64,000 nt of DNA from Phytopseudomonas daroniae (GTDB taxonomy: Bacteria > Pseudomonadota > Gammaproteobacteria > Pseudomonadales > Pseudomonadaceae), in assembly GCF_004327285.1 (NCBI RefSeq), contig NZ_QJUI01000006.1, positions 62,001 through 126,000 on the forward strand. Direction: 5' to 3'. Within the stretch, counting starts at the first letter, position 1, and each line of letters starts with the position of its first letter. Under the pieces are notes generated by a model. That model was not told the origin of the DNA and did not search any database. It saw only the letters and a list, made by a program, of their open reading frames with translations. Position numbers and translations under genes: made by a program. Below are positions 10,626 to 21,399 of the stretch, piece after piece.

Positions 10626-11093
10626 TCAGGTCACCTGCAACTGCTCCATCGCCAAACGTAGCGTCTGCGGAATAGCAACCGGCCGGTTGCTGGCCCTGTC
10701 CACGAACACGTGCACGAAGCGCCCGGCGGCGCAGGCCTGCTCTTCTCCTTCCTTGAATACCGCCAGCTCATACTGCACCGAGCTATTGCCCAGGTTGCCG
10801 ACTCGCATACCGATCTCGATACGCTCGGGAAAGGCGATCGACGCAAAGTAGTCGCAGCTCGAACTCACCACGAAACCAACGGCCTCACCCTGATGGATGT
10901 CCAGGCCACCCACCTCGATCAGGTAGGTATTCACCGCGCTGTCGAAATAGCTGTAGTAGGTGACGTTGTTGACGTGCCCGTACAGGTCGTTGTCATGCCA
11001 GCGCGTGGTGATCGGCTGAAAGTGGCGGTAGTGCTCGCGCAGATGCTGCGGCTGCTGCATGGGGAGACGCCTTGCAAAGAGAGAAGCCGGCAT
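10626..11093 (-). CDS. Acyl-CoA thioesterase, 4-hydroxybenzoyl-CoA thioesterase (hot-dog) family
   Basis: The 155-residue hot-dog-fold enzyme probably hydrolyses an acyl-CoA thioester. The signature TRWHDNDLYGHVNN (about residues 30-43), with the catalytic Asp and following YYSYFDSA helix, is that of the YbgC/FadM-like group. I placed the start at 11093 because GGAGG lies 8 nt upstream on the minus strand. Longer versions start from TTG or lack a site. It follows an iron-type alcohol dehydrogenase by 57 bp on the same strand, so they are probably co-transcribed. The acyl substrate is not deducible. Confidence 0.85.
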   Translation of the reverse strand: MPASLFARRLPMQQPQHLREHYRHFQPITTRWHDNDLYGHVNNVTYYSYFDSAVNTYLIEVGGLDIHQGEAVGFVVSSSCDYFASIAFPERIEIGMRVGNLGNSSVQYELAVFKEGEEQACAAGRFVHVFVDRASNRPVAIPQTLRLAMEQLQVT

Positions 11094-11150
11094 GGTGCCG
11101 GCCTCCATCAGCGCTGACAACCCATGGATAACCGGGCTCTGGCGAGCCGA

Positions 11151-12314
11151 TCAGTAGGCGACCTGGTAAATGGCCAACGCATGGGCCTGGGTCATTTCAC
11201 GAGGGTTGTTGGTCAGCAGACGTTCATGCAGCATGGCGTCCGTGGCCAGGCGAGGCAGTAGCGCCTGATCGACACCCACATCACGCAGACGCGCGGGAAG
11301 GCCGCTGCGCTCGCTGAGGTCGGCCAACTCGATGATGAACTGTTCGGTGTGATCCGTGGCGTCGCCCCCGCGAAGGCGCTCGCCCAGCAGCAGCGGTGCC
11401 AGCTCTTCATAGAGCGGCGCGGCGACGGATGCGTTGAAGCCCAGCACATGCGGCAACAGCACCGCCGTGCTCACTCCGTGCGGTACCTGACAATGCCCGC
11501 CGAGGGGATAAGCCAGGGCATGCACGGCCGCCAATGGCGCATTGGCATACGCCTGCCCGGCGAGGCAGGAGCCCAGCAGCATCGCCTGCCGTGCCTCGCG
11601 ATTGCTGCCGTTGTGTACCGCTTCGTCGAGATTGGCGCCGAGCAGTCGCAGGGCTTCCCGGGCGAGCATGTCGGACAGCGGATTCTTGCGCCGAGCCCCG
11701 GTATACGCCTCGACTGCATGCCCCATGGCCAGGATGCCGCAGGCCGCGGTAACGGGTGCCGGCAACTGCAGGGTCAGCTCCGCGTCCAGCAATGCCAGAT
11801 CCGGCAATAGGCGAGCCGAAACCACCGCGATACGCGTGGAATGCGCCGTGGTAACCACGGCAATGGGCGTCACCTCGGAGCCGCTGCCAGCGGTAGTCGG
11901 CACCTGGATCAACGGCAGGCGTTGCCCTACAGCCTTGTCGACACCATACAGATCGTCGAGCGACTGCCGACAATCGGGATGAGCCAACAGTGCGACCAGC
12001 TTGGCCACGTCCAGCGAACTGCCGCCACCGAAGCCTACGACCAGATTCGCCTGCACGTTTTTTGCGAACTGCGCGGCGCTGGTTATCACGTTCTCCGGCG
12101 CGCCGGCGGTCACACCGTCGAACACATGCAAGGCCACATCGCTGCCCGCAAAGGCGGCCCGCACCTCTTCGAAGAAATCGAGCCGCGCGACCCCGGCATC
12201 GGTCACCAGCACGACTGAGCGCGCCCCCCATGCCGTGCACAAGGGCACCAGCCGTTGTACGGCTCCGGGTTCGCAGATGAGATGGGCGGCTGTAGCGAAG
12301 CTGAATGGCTGCAT
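11151..12314 (-). CDS. Iron-containing alcohol dehydrogenase (group III)
   Basis: The 387-residue product reduces or oxidises an alcohol/aldehyde pair with NAD(P) and a divalent metal. The N-terminal nucleotide domain carries GFGGGSSLDVAK (about residues 92-103) and TTAGSGSEV (about 139). The metal-binding C-terminal domain shows GHAVEAYTG and QVPHGVSTAVLLP, the family's His ligands. The length is typical. The ATG at 12314 has AAGAGGAAAG just upstream; an extended frame to 12392 adds a non-conserved leader. It is likely co-transcribed with the downstream thioesterase. The substrate is unknown. Confidence 0.9.
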   Translation of the reverse strand: MQPFSFATAAHLICEPGAVQRLVPLCTAWGARSVVLVTDAGVARLDFFEEVRAAFAGSDVALHVFDGVTAGAPENVITSAAQFAKNVQANLVVGFGGGSSLDVAKLVALLAHPDCRQSLDDLYGVDKAVGQRLPLIQVPTTAGSGSEVTPIAVVTTAHSTRIAVVSARLLPDLALLDAELTLQLPAPVTAACGILAMGHAVEAYTGARRKNPLSDMLAREALRLLGANLDEAVHNGSNREARQAMLLGSCLAGQAYANAPLAAVHALAYPLGGHCQVPHGVSTAVLLPHVLGFNASVAAPLYEELAPLLLGERLRGGDATDHTEQFIIELADLSERSGLPARLRDVGVDQALLPRLATDAMLHERLLTNNPREMTQAHALAIYQVAY

Positions 12315-12793
12315 GACGCTTTCCTCTTCTTGTGATGGCGCGCAGGTGGTCGCGCGTGGAGCCATGCCCTGTGTATCAGGCTGCCGGATCACGACAACCA
12401 GACAACGGCCTCCTGCTATTCATAGTAGGTCGGGAAACACCATCTGCCCGGAAAAACCGAAGCCCGGCGCCGTTCCTCGACTCCACGCAAGTGCCCGAAG
12501 CGCTCGCTGAGCAGCTAAGTGAATAGCGTCCGGAGCCGTGCAGAAACAGCGTGTGGGGGAATCTCGACCCGCTCGCTGTCGACGGAAACCTGGCGTAACA
12601 ACAGGCGCAGCTGGAAACCACACCATCAGCAAGTCATCCCGTGCCTGGCGGTGAAGTCGGATCGAATCGGTCGTAGTCACAAAACGCATCGAGCCCTCTG
12701 TATCGTCATTATCGACGACGGCACAGAGGGCTCGGTTTGTGTGTTTTCAGATAGATCTGCGCGCCTATTCACCAGAACAGACGCGCAAGGAGA
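12315..12793. other. Gene-free stretch between hpf-like gene and alcohol dehydrogenase
   Basis: These 479 bp should hold the promoter of the alcohol dehydrogenase. No family-like open frame is visible. The only structured feature is the hairpin at 12691-12733. It contains none of the window's common repeat families. Confidence 0.5.
12691..12733. other. Long hairpin downstream of the HPF-family gene
   Basis: GAGCCCTCTGT (12691-12701) and ACAGAGGGCTC (12723-12733) form a perfect 11-bp stem. A TCGTC/GACGA inner stem lies in the 21-nt loop. Neither side has a strict T-run (GGTTTGTGTGTTTT on the plus side). It may terminate or stabilise the transcript of the minus-strand gene that ends at 12794. 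Confidence 0.55.
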
Positions 12794-13216
12794 TCACTCT
12801 CTGCCGAGAGCCTCCTGGCGATCCAGAAAGTCTTCCTGCAACAGGGCATCGGAGTTTTCAGGCTCGCTGGTGTCCAGCTTCTGTTCGAGATGCCCGGTGC
12901 CGACCGCCTTGATTTCCAGCTTGCCAACCAGATGTTCCAGCGCATGGCGCATCTTCTCGGCGGCGCCTTCCACAGCCTGCTCCAGCGATTCAGCTTTGTG
13001 AGTGACCGAAAGCGGCTGATGGCCCTTGGGCCTGGCTTCGATCTGGCAGCGCTTGTCGTCAGCTCCGCCCTTGCCACCATTCTCATCGCTGATATGTACT
13101 TCCACCCGCGATAGAAACTCCTCGTAACGCTCCAGTCGATCCGCCACCGATGCACCGACCCATTCCTGGAGTCGCGCACTACCTTCGATATGGTTGCTGT
13201 TCACTTGAACTTGCAT
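12794..13216 (-). CDS. HPF/RaiA-family ribosome-associated factor
   Basis: The 140-residue product begins with the ribosome-hibernation fold (MQVQVNSNHIEGS, then VEVHISDENGG, ARPKGHQPLSV and a helix ending LVGKLE at about 102). These proteins bind the 30S decoding centre and silence ribosomes under stress. The domain is followed by an acidic C-terminal tail of about 38 residues. This is longer than short HPF but far shorter than long HPF and lacks its dimerisation domain. It stands alone rather than beside rpoN, so it is probably a paralogue of the housekeeping hpf. Confidence 0.8.
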   Translation of the reverse strand: MQVQVNSNHIEGSARLQEWVGASVADRLERYEEFLSRVEVHISDENGGKGGADDKRCQIEARPKGHQPLSVTHKAESLEQAVEGAAEKMRHALEHLVGKLEIKAVGTGHLEQKLDTSEPENSDALLQEDFLDRQEALGRE

Positions 13217-13301
13217 GGTATTCCTCGCTTTGACGGGTCTATCACCTTGGATACGATAGGCCGGAACTAGGTTCCTGCTGTTTGCCCCTCGAGCATAAGC
13301 G

Positions 13302-13660
13302 CCTGTTCATGATCTTTGTGTACTTGGGAACCCGTATCCCTATGGATCGACAGCAATAAGACGGAAGCGGCCTGTCGTAGCGTGAACGACGCTTGCCTAC
13401 GCGGCCCGATCCGTCCACCACTCTGCAATCGCAATGGTGGATGAAAAGAGCGTCATCCACCCTACATCTGACAATCGTGGCAGGATGGGTGCAACCCATC
13501 GGCAATTGATGGGTTTCACCAGGCTGTATTGGATGTGCCAGCCAAATGTCGGATTACGCTTCGCTAGGCTGCGCGCCCCGATCCAACCTACAGGTCGTGG
13601 CCCGAACGTAGCCTGGATTAGCCGCAGGCGTAATCCGGGGCCGAAGGCCTGATCCTTTCG
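13302..13660. repeat. Composite intergenic repeat block
   Basis: From left to right: a CTGTTCATGATCTTTGTG end (13303), the CGGAAGCGGCC module, a GTAGGGTGGA-type unit (13376-13466), the GGATGGGTGCAACCCATC palindrome cut short at 13520, and the GGATTACGC and GTAGCCTGGATTAGCC modules (13550-13660). It is a mosaic of the families seen elsewhere in the window. It fills the gap between the HPF-like gene and the nitroreductase, with no gene inside. Confidence 0.75.
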
Positions 13661-13687
13661 TTCAACGCGGATCATCGACCGGCCGCT

Positions 13688-14290
13688 TCAGAAACGGTCG
13701 CGGATCACCACCTCATCGAACGGCAGCTTGCCGATACGCGGTTTGGCATCGATGGCTTTCTTGCCAACGGCGACCATCAGGCCGATCACGTGGTTTTCCG
13801 GCAGGTTGATCAGCTTGCCCACTGCGTCGAAATCAAAACCGTCCATGGGGCAGGAGTCTAGCCCTTTGCCGCGCGCCGCCAGCATCAGGGTCTGCGCCAT
13901 CAGGCCACAACTGCGCATGGCTTCATCACGCTGCACCTGGGGCTTGTCGCGGTAGTAGGTGTCGATGGCGCCTGCCATGTATTGCTGCACCTCCACCGGC
14001 GCGCCGTCCCACACTCGGCTGACGTTCTTCTCCCAGCTATCGACCTGAGCGCAGATCACCACGAGCATCGAGGCATCGGTCATCTGCGCCTGCCCCCAAC
14101 CGGCTTCGCGGATTTGCTGACGCAGCGCCGGATCACTGACTTCGACCAACCGTACATGCTGCAGGTTGAACGCTGACGGGGCGAGCAGCGCCAGCTGCAG
14201 CAGCTCGTTCTTCTCTTCGCTGCTGAGGGTGAACCCTGCGTCGTAACCCTTGATGGCGCGGCGGCTACGGATGGCTTCATCGATATGCAT
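13688..14290 (-). CDS. Nitroreductase family protein
   Basis: The 200-residue FMN-dependent, NAD(P)H-using oxidoreductase of the nitroreductase fold has the typical N-terminal SRRAIKGYD (phosphate-binding arginines, about residues 9-17), LLAPSAFNLQ (about 35-44) and a C-terminal GLMVAVGKK element. The ATG at 14290 is preceded by GGAG at 7 nt. The longer frame to 14437 adds an unrelated leader. The gene is monocistronic. Quinones or nitroaromatics are possible substrates but not identifiable. Confidence 0.88.
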   Translation of the reverse strand: MHIDEAIRSRRAIKGYDAGFTLSSEEKNELLQLALLAPSAFNLQHVRLVEVSDPALRQQIREAGWGQAQMTDASMLVVICAQVDSWEKNVSRVWDGAPVEVQQYMAGAIDTYYRDKPQVQRDEAMRSCGLMAQTLMLAARGKGLDSCPMDGFDFDAVGKLINLPENHVIGLMVAVGKKAIDAKPRIGKLPFDEVVIRDRF

Positions 14291-14561
14291 GGGATAACTC
14301 CGGAAACGGTGATGGAAAAAATGCTCTGCAATGCTAGGCAACACAGCGAGGCAAAACCATCGGGCTTTTGCGATCCGATTCATCGCCTGTAACGATTTAT
14401 TCGAACCCCCGCCCAGCTTCGCCAGTCGATTACCCATAACCTGCAGCCCGTGCCTACCTTCGCGCCCTGAACCTCATCCACAACAACAGGTGTTTACAAG
14501 GTAGCCTCAAGGCTCTATTACGACTGTTCCATACGAACGTTCGAGCGTTAAGCTGTCGACC

Positions 14562-15692
14562 ATGACCAACCCGCCCTACATCTCCCCACCCACTGCCGAA
14601 GCCGCTGCGCTGAAGGTGGGTGGAGACTGGACGCTCGCCCACTACGGCGCACTGCTCGCTCAGGTAGACGCGATCAGCCGCGAGCGGACGGATGACCTGC
14701 CTGCAGATATCAGCGAACTGAACGCGCTGGATACCGCCGGCGCCAGCCTGCTGGTGGAGTTGCTTGGCACCGAACGCCTGAGCCAGTTACTGCCAACCGC
14801 GAACCTCAGCGAAGAACGCCGCGCCTTGCTGCAGACCGTCGCCACGGCCATGCAGGAAGCGCAGCAAGCACCGGAACATCCCAGCCACTCGACCTACCGC
14901 GAGTTCTTCGGTCATATCGGTGAGGTGGTAGAAGGCGTTTGGCACAAGGCTGTCGGGTTGCTGGGTTTCGTCGGTCTTACGCTCAGCACCATGCTGCTGA
15001 TTCTGCTCAACCCGCGCCGCTGGAGGCTGACGTCGTTCGCTTCGCACCTGGAACAGGTCGGCCTCAATGCGGTGCCCATCATCGCCTTGCTGACCTTTCT
15101 GGTCGGCGCCGTGGTGGCCTTCCTCGGCGCGACCATCCTTGCCGACTTCGGGGCGACCATCTATACCGTCGACCTCGTAGCGTATTCGTTCCTGCGTGAG
15201 TTCGGCGTGCTGCTCACCGCCATTCTCATGGCCGGCCGTACTGCCAGCGCCTTCACCGCACAGATCGGCTCGATGAAGGCCAACGAGGAAATCGACGCGA
15301 TCCGCACCCTGGGCCTAAACCCCATGGAGCTGCTGGTGCTGCCGCGCGTGTTCGCCATGCTGATCGCCCTGCCGCTGCTGACCTTCATCGCCATGGTCTG
15401 CGGCATGGTCGGCGGTGCCATGGTATGCATGCTGACGCTGGATATCTCGCCGGCGATGTTCATTAACCTGCTGCAGGAAAATATCCCGATCAATCACTTT
15501 CTGGTGGGCATGCTCAAGGCACCGATCTTCGCCTTCCTGATCGCCGTGATCGGCTGCCTCGAAGGCTTCAAGGTCACCGGCAGCGCACAATCAGTGGGTG
15601 AGCGCACCACTTCCAGCGTGGTGCAGTCGATCTTCGTGGTGATCGTGGTGGACGCCGTGGCCGCGCTGTTCCTGATGGAGATGGGCTGGTGA
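14562..15692 (+). CDS. MlaE-family ABC permease with fused N-terminal STAS domain
   Basis: The 376-residue inner-membrane permease belongs to an MCE-type lipid transporter. Residues about 15-95 look like a STAS domain (LNALDTAGASLLVELL). In the classical Mla system this is the separate protein MlaB. The rest is a MlaE permease with a long interfacial helix and about five membrane helices, including AGRTASAFTAQIGSMKANEEIDAI and GCLEGF. It opens a four-gene operon whose next start (GTG) overlaps its stop by 4 nt. Phospholipid trafficking between membranes is the family role. The direction is not inferable. Confidence 0.9.
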   Translation: MTNPPYISPPTAEAAALKVGGDWTLAHYGALLAQVDAISRERTDDLPADISELNALDTAGASLLVELLGTERLSQLLPTANLSEERRALLQTVATAMQEAQQAPEHPSHSTYREFFGHIGEVVEGVWHKAVGLLGFVGLTLSTMLLILLNPRRWRLTSFASHLEQVGLNAVPIIALLTFLVGAVVAFLGATILADFGATIYTVDLVAYSFLREFGVLLTAILMAGRTASAFTAQIGSMKANEEIDAIRTLGLNPMELLVLPRVFAMLIALPLLTFIAMVCGMVGGAMVCMLTLDISPAMFINLLQENIPINHFLVGMLKAPIFAFLIAVIGCLEGFKVTGSAQSVGERTTSSVVQSIFVVIVVDAVAALFLMEMGW

Positions 15693-16468
15693 GTGACGAA
15701 GCGATCATCCAGGTACGCGACCTGACCAATCAGTTCGGCCCGCAGGTCGTACACCAACACCTGGATCTGGATCTGTACCGCGGCGAAGTACTCGGTGTGG
15801 TGGGCGGTTCGGGCACCGGTAAATCCGTGCTGCTGCGCACCATCGTCGGCCTGCGCCAACCCAACGCGGGCACGGTGCGGGTGTTCGGCGAAGACCTGCT
15901 GGCGCTTTCGGCGCAACGCCGCTCCGAACTGGAACGGCGCTTCGGCGTGCTCTATCAGCGTGGCGCGCTGTTCTCCTCGCTCACCGTGCTGGAAAACATC
16001 GCCCTGCCACTGATCGAACATGCCGGGCTCAACCGCGCCAGCGCCGAGCGCCTGGCCGAATCCAAGGTGGCACTGGTCGGCCTACCCAATCATGCTGGCG
16101 ACAAGTACCCGACCGAGCTGTCCGGCGGCATGATCAAGCGTGCGGCCCTGGCCCGCGCCCTGGCGCTGGAGCCGGACATCCTGTTTCTCGATGAGCCGAC
16201 GGCAGGCCTCGATCCGATTGGCGCCGCGGCTTTCGATCAGTTGATCCGCACCCTGCGCGACGCCCTGGATCTCAGCGTTTTCTTGGTCACCCACGACCTG
16301 GATACGCTCTATACCCTGTGCGACCGAGTGGCGGTGCTATCGCAGAAGCGCGTGTTGGTGGCCGACAAACTCGAAGTGGTCGCCGCGACCGACGATCCCT
16401 GGATTCACGACTATTTTCACGGCCCGCGCGGACGCGCTGCCGAACAGGCTTCAGCGAGGATTAGTTGA
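15689..16468 (+). CDS. MlaF-type ABC transporter ATP-binding protein
   Basis: The 259-residue cytoplasmic ATPase energises the MCE transporter. Walker A is GGSGTGKSVLL (about residues 37-47), the signature motif is LSGGMIKRAALARAL (about 146-160), Walker B is ILFLDEPTAGLDP and the switch His lies in FLVTHDL. The GTG start at 15689 shares 4 nt (GTGA) with the permease stop, indicating translational coupling. It is followed directly, without a gap, by the MCE gene at 16469. Confidence 0.93.
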   Translation: MSDEAIIQVRDLTNQFGPQVVHQHLDLDLYRGEVLGVVGGSGTGKSVLLRTIVGLRQPNAGTVRVFGEDLLALSAQRRSELERRFGVLYQRGALFSSLTVLENIALPLIEHAGLNRASAERLAESKVALVGLPNHAGDKYPTELSGGMIKRAALARALALEPDILFLDEPTAGLDPIGAAAFDQLIRTLRDALDLSVFLVTHDLDTLYTLCDRVAVLSQKRVLVADKLEVVAATDDPWIHDYFHGPRGRAAEQASARIS

Positions 16469-17386
16469 ATGGAACCACGCGCCCACCACGTATTGATAGG
16501 CATGTTCACGGTAGCGATCGTCAGCGCCATCCTGCTGTTCGCCCTGTGGCTGGGCAAGTCCAGCGCGGACAAGCAGTTCAATTATTACGAAGTGATCTTC
16601 ACCGAAGCGGTCAGCGGCTTGTCTCAGGGCAGCGCCGTGCAGTACAGCGGCATCCGCGTCGGCGACGTCACCAGCCTGACCCTCGACCCGCAGGATCCGC
16701 GCAAGGTGCATGCGAACATCCGCATCACCAGCGCCACGCCGATCAAGGAAGACACCCGCGCCCGCCTGACCATCACCAACATCACCGGTGGCGCGGTGAT
16801 CCAGCTGCACGGCGGCTCACCCGAAAGCCCGTTCCTGAAGGCCAGCAATGGTGGCATACCCGTGATCATCGCCGACCGCTCGCCGCTGTCACGGCTGATG
16901 GCCAACGGCGAAGATCTGATGATCAGCGTCACTCGCCTGCTCGACCGCGCCAACGCCATGTTCTCCCGCGAGAACACTCAGAATATCGCCAAGACCCTGC
17001 GCAACCTGGAGCAGATCACCGCCAGCGTCTCCGAACAACGCGACGAGCTGCGCGAAGCACTGGCCCAGATGAGCGTCGCCGGGCGTGAAGCGGCGGCCCT
17101 GATGAACAACGCCAACCAGCTATTCTCCGGCCCCGCCCGGAACACCCTGGACAGCGCCGAGCGCCTGGTGTCCTCGCTGGAACGCACCAGCAACAACATC
17201 GAACAACTGCTGCAGGACAATCGCGCCGCCCTCGATGGCGGCATGCAAGGCATAGGCGAACTGGGGCCGGCCATCAATGAACTGCGTGACACGCTCGGCT
17301 CCCTGCGCTCGTTCTCCCGGCGACTGGAAGAAGATCCCGCCGGCTACCTGCTGCGCAGCGACAGCATCAAGGAGTTCCAACCATGA
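16469..17386 (+). CDS. MlaD-like MCE domain protein
   Basis: The 305-residue periplasmic lipid-binding subunit is anchored by one N-terminal membrane helix (about residues 8-29). A single MCE domain follows (about 40-115, with SGLSQGSAVQYSGIRVGDV and TNITGGAVIQL). A long helical/coiled-coil region runs to the C-terminus with repeated Asn/Gln/Arg heptads. It has one MCE domain, unlike the multi-MCE PqiB and LetB proteins. Its stop overlaps the start of the lipoprotein gene by 4 nt (ATGA). Confidence 0.9.
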   Translation: MEPRAHHVLIGMFTVAIVSAILLFALWLGKSSADKQFNYYEVIFTEAVSGLSQGSAVQYSGIRVGDVTSLTLDPQDPRKVHANIRITSATPIKEDTRARLTITNITGGAVIQLHGGSPESPFLKASNGGIPVIIADRSPLSRLMANGEDLMISVTRLLDRANAMFSRENTQNIAKTLRNLEQITASVSEQRDELREALAQMSVAGREAAALMNNANQLFSGPARNTLDSAERLVSSLERTSNNIEQLLQDNRAALDGGMQGIGELGPAINELRDTLGSLRSFSRRLEEDPAGYLLRSDSIKEFQP

Positions 17387-18012
17387 AAGCATTCGCCACC
17401 CTCGGCGCCCTGCTGCTGACGAGCGTGCTCAGTGCCTGCTCGATTCTGCCCGCTGGTGAAACGTTGAACGTTTATCTGCTGCCCAGCAACTTGCCGGTAC
17501 GCGCGACCGAGGCGCCTCGTGAGGACTGGTCGCTACGGGTCAACCGGCCACAGAGCAGCCAACTGCTCGACAGCCCACGCATTGCCGTACTACCGGAAGG
17601 TGATCTGATCAGCGCGTATCAAGGCGCACGCTGGAGCGACCGGGCTCCCGCGCTGTTTCGTGATCGACTGATCGGCGCCTTTCTCGATGACGGCCGCGTC
17701 GGCGCCGTCAGCAGCGATGACAGTCGCCTGCAGGCCGACCTGGAGCTGAGCAGCGACCTGCGCGCCTTCCAGAGCGAATACCGCAACGGCCGACCGGAAG
17801 TGCATATCCTGCTCGATGCTCGTCTGGTACAGGCCGGTAATCAGCGCATTCTCGCCAGCCGCCGTTTCGAGGTACGCCAGATCGCCGGAGACACCGCCGT
17901 GGAATCGGTCGTGAAGACATTCGGCGCAGCCAATGACCAACTCTCGCGCCAGTTGATCGATTGGGTGGTGGAACAAGGCCAGCGTAACGCGCCGAATACC
18001 AGCAAGCCTTGA
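17383..18012 (+). CDS. ABC-type transport auxiliary lipoprotein (PqiC/DUF330-like)
   Basis: The 209-residue product has a lipoprotein signal with lipobox LSAC (Cys at about 20) and an ABC_trans_aux domain (YLLPSN..., IAVLPEGDLISAYQGARWSDRAP, ARRFEV). It probably sits in the outer membrane and completes the MCE lipid pathway, as PqiC does for PqiAB. It is the last gene of the operon. A repeat block, without a clear terminator, follows. Confidence 0.88.
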   Translation: MKAFATLGALLLTSVLSACSILPAGETLNVYLLPSNLPVRATEAPREDWSLRVNRPQSSQLLDSPRIAVLPEGDLISAYQGARWSDRAPALFRDRLIGAFLDDGRVGAVSSDDSRLQADLELSSDLRAFQSEYRNGRPEVHILLDARLVQAGNQRILASRRFEVRQIAGDTAVESVVKTFGAANDQLSRQLIDWVVEQGQRNAPNTSKP

Positions 18013-18036
18013 ACAGCGAAAATGTATGAAGGCTGT

Positions 18037-18212
18037 GATGGGTCGGGCGGCGCAGCAATTGATGGGTTTCACCCATCCTACGGGCTGCAAAGAGGCGTAA
18101 GCAGACGTAGGGTGGATCGGGGCGCGTAGCCGACGCTCTTTTCATCCACCATTGCGATCGCAGAGCGGTGGACGGGTCGGGCCGCGTAGGTGAAACGTCG
18201 TCCACCCTACGA
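18037..18212. repeat. Intergenic repeats (degenerate GATGGGTTTCACCCATC plus inverted GTAGGGTGGA unit)
   Basis: A half-palindrome ending GATGGGTTTCACCCATCCTAC (18061-18081) is followed by a GTAGGGTGGAT...GTCCACCCTAC unit (18107-18211). The second unit runs in the opposite orientation to the 1.7 kb copies. It fills the convergent gap between the MCE operon and clpB. No gene lies between 18013 and 18343. Confidence 0.75.
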
Positions 18213-18290
18213 CAGGCGGCTATCGCCTTCCAACACCACATTGCTCAACACAAACTATCGATCCGCCTCACCTACATCGCAATAACGAAA

Positions 18291-18318
18291 CGGCCGGTGT
18301 GATCGCTCACACCGGCCG
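18291..18318. terminator. Terminator downstream of clpB
   Basis: CGGCCGGTGTGA and TCACACCGGCCG form a 12-bp perfect stem around a 4-nt loop. On the minus strand it is followed by TTTCGTTATT and on the plus strand by GTTGTTTTG, so it can end clpB transcripts and probably works in both directions. Confidence 0.85.
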
Positions 18319-18343
18319 GTTGTTTTGCTGCTACCGCAGGGCG

Positions 18344-20908
<2,565 letters not shown>

Positions 20909-20981
20909 GGCGTCATCCTTCCTTTAAAGGCAGGCCGGCGCGGTGCATGCGCCTGAAATCAAAACCTGCCGAGATGAAGCA

Positions 20982-21010
20982 TAGATGAGGCCGATTGTGC
21001 GGGTTTCAAG
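20982..21010 (-). promoter_or_regulatory. Sigma-32 (RpoH) heat-shock promoter of clpB
   Basis: On the minus strand CTTGAAA (plus positions 21004-21010) is followed after 13 bp by CCTCATCTA (20982-20990). This is close to the RpoH consensus CTTGAAA-N13-17-CCCCATnT. It lies about 75 bp upstream of the clpB ATG. Confidence 0.85.
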
Positions 21011-21066
21011 CGTGGCGGTGTTGATCACGGTCAAGCAGCGCCGAATGGCTGAGCAGACCTCAGAAC

Positions 21067-21292
21067 CTGTTCACGATCTGTGTACTTGGCAAATAGGAAC
21101 CGTACCTATGGATCGACGGTAAAAAGGCGGAAGCGGCCGTTCGTAGGGTGGACGACGCTTCACCTACGCGGCCCGACCCGTCCACCGCTCTGCAATCGCA
21201 ATGGTGGATGAAAAGAGCGTCATCCACCCTACGGGGTAAGCGTCCGCTTCCGCCTTTGAGCACATGGGGTCTCATCGAAAAATCGTGAACAG
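21067..21292. repeat. Nested-palindrome intergenic element with 11-bp terminal inverted repeats
   Basis: Exact outer inverted repeats CTGTTCACGAT (21067-21077) and ATCGTGAACAG (21282-21292) enclose exact 14-bp repeats AAAGGCGGAAGCGG (21123-21136) and CCGCTTCCGCCTTT (21244-21257). These enclose GTAGGGTGGA (21143) and TCCACCCTAC (ending 21232). The 226-bp unit has no coding capacity and looks like a MITE. Related units are at 13303 and 49141. Confidence 0.75.
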
Positions 21293-21295
21293 CCC

Positions 21296-21344
21296 GTAGG
21301 ATGGGTGAAACCCATAAATTGCCGATGGGTTTCACCCATCCTAC
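21296..21344. repeat. Intact GTAGGATGGGTGAAACCCAT palindrome
   Basis: The halves GTAGGATGGGTGAAACCCAT and ATGGGTTTCACCCATCCTAC face each other around AAATTGCCG. This is the most complete copy of this family in the window. It directly follows the nested element. Confidence 0.8.
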
Positions 21345-21366
21345 GACCTGAACAGACCTCAGATCG

Positions 21367-21392
21367 GTAGGAGCCCGCTTGCGGGCTCCTAC
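21367..21392. repeat. REP-type hairpin / possible terminator of pgeF
   Basis: GTAGGAGCCCGC-TT-GCGGGCTCCTAC is a 12-bp perfect hairpin of the Pseudomonas REP type. It lies 8 bp beyond the minus-strand pgeF stop, and TTTTCG follows on one side. It may protect the 3' end or terminate transcription. Confidence 0.7.
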
Positions 21393-21399
21393 GAAAACC

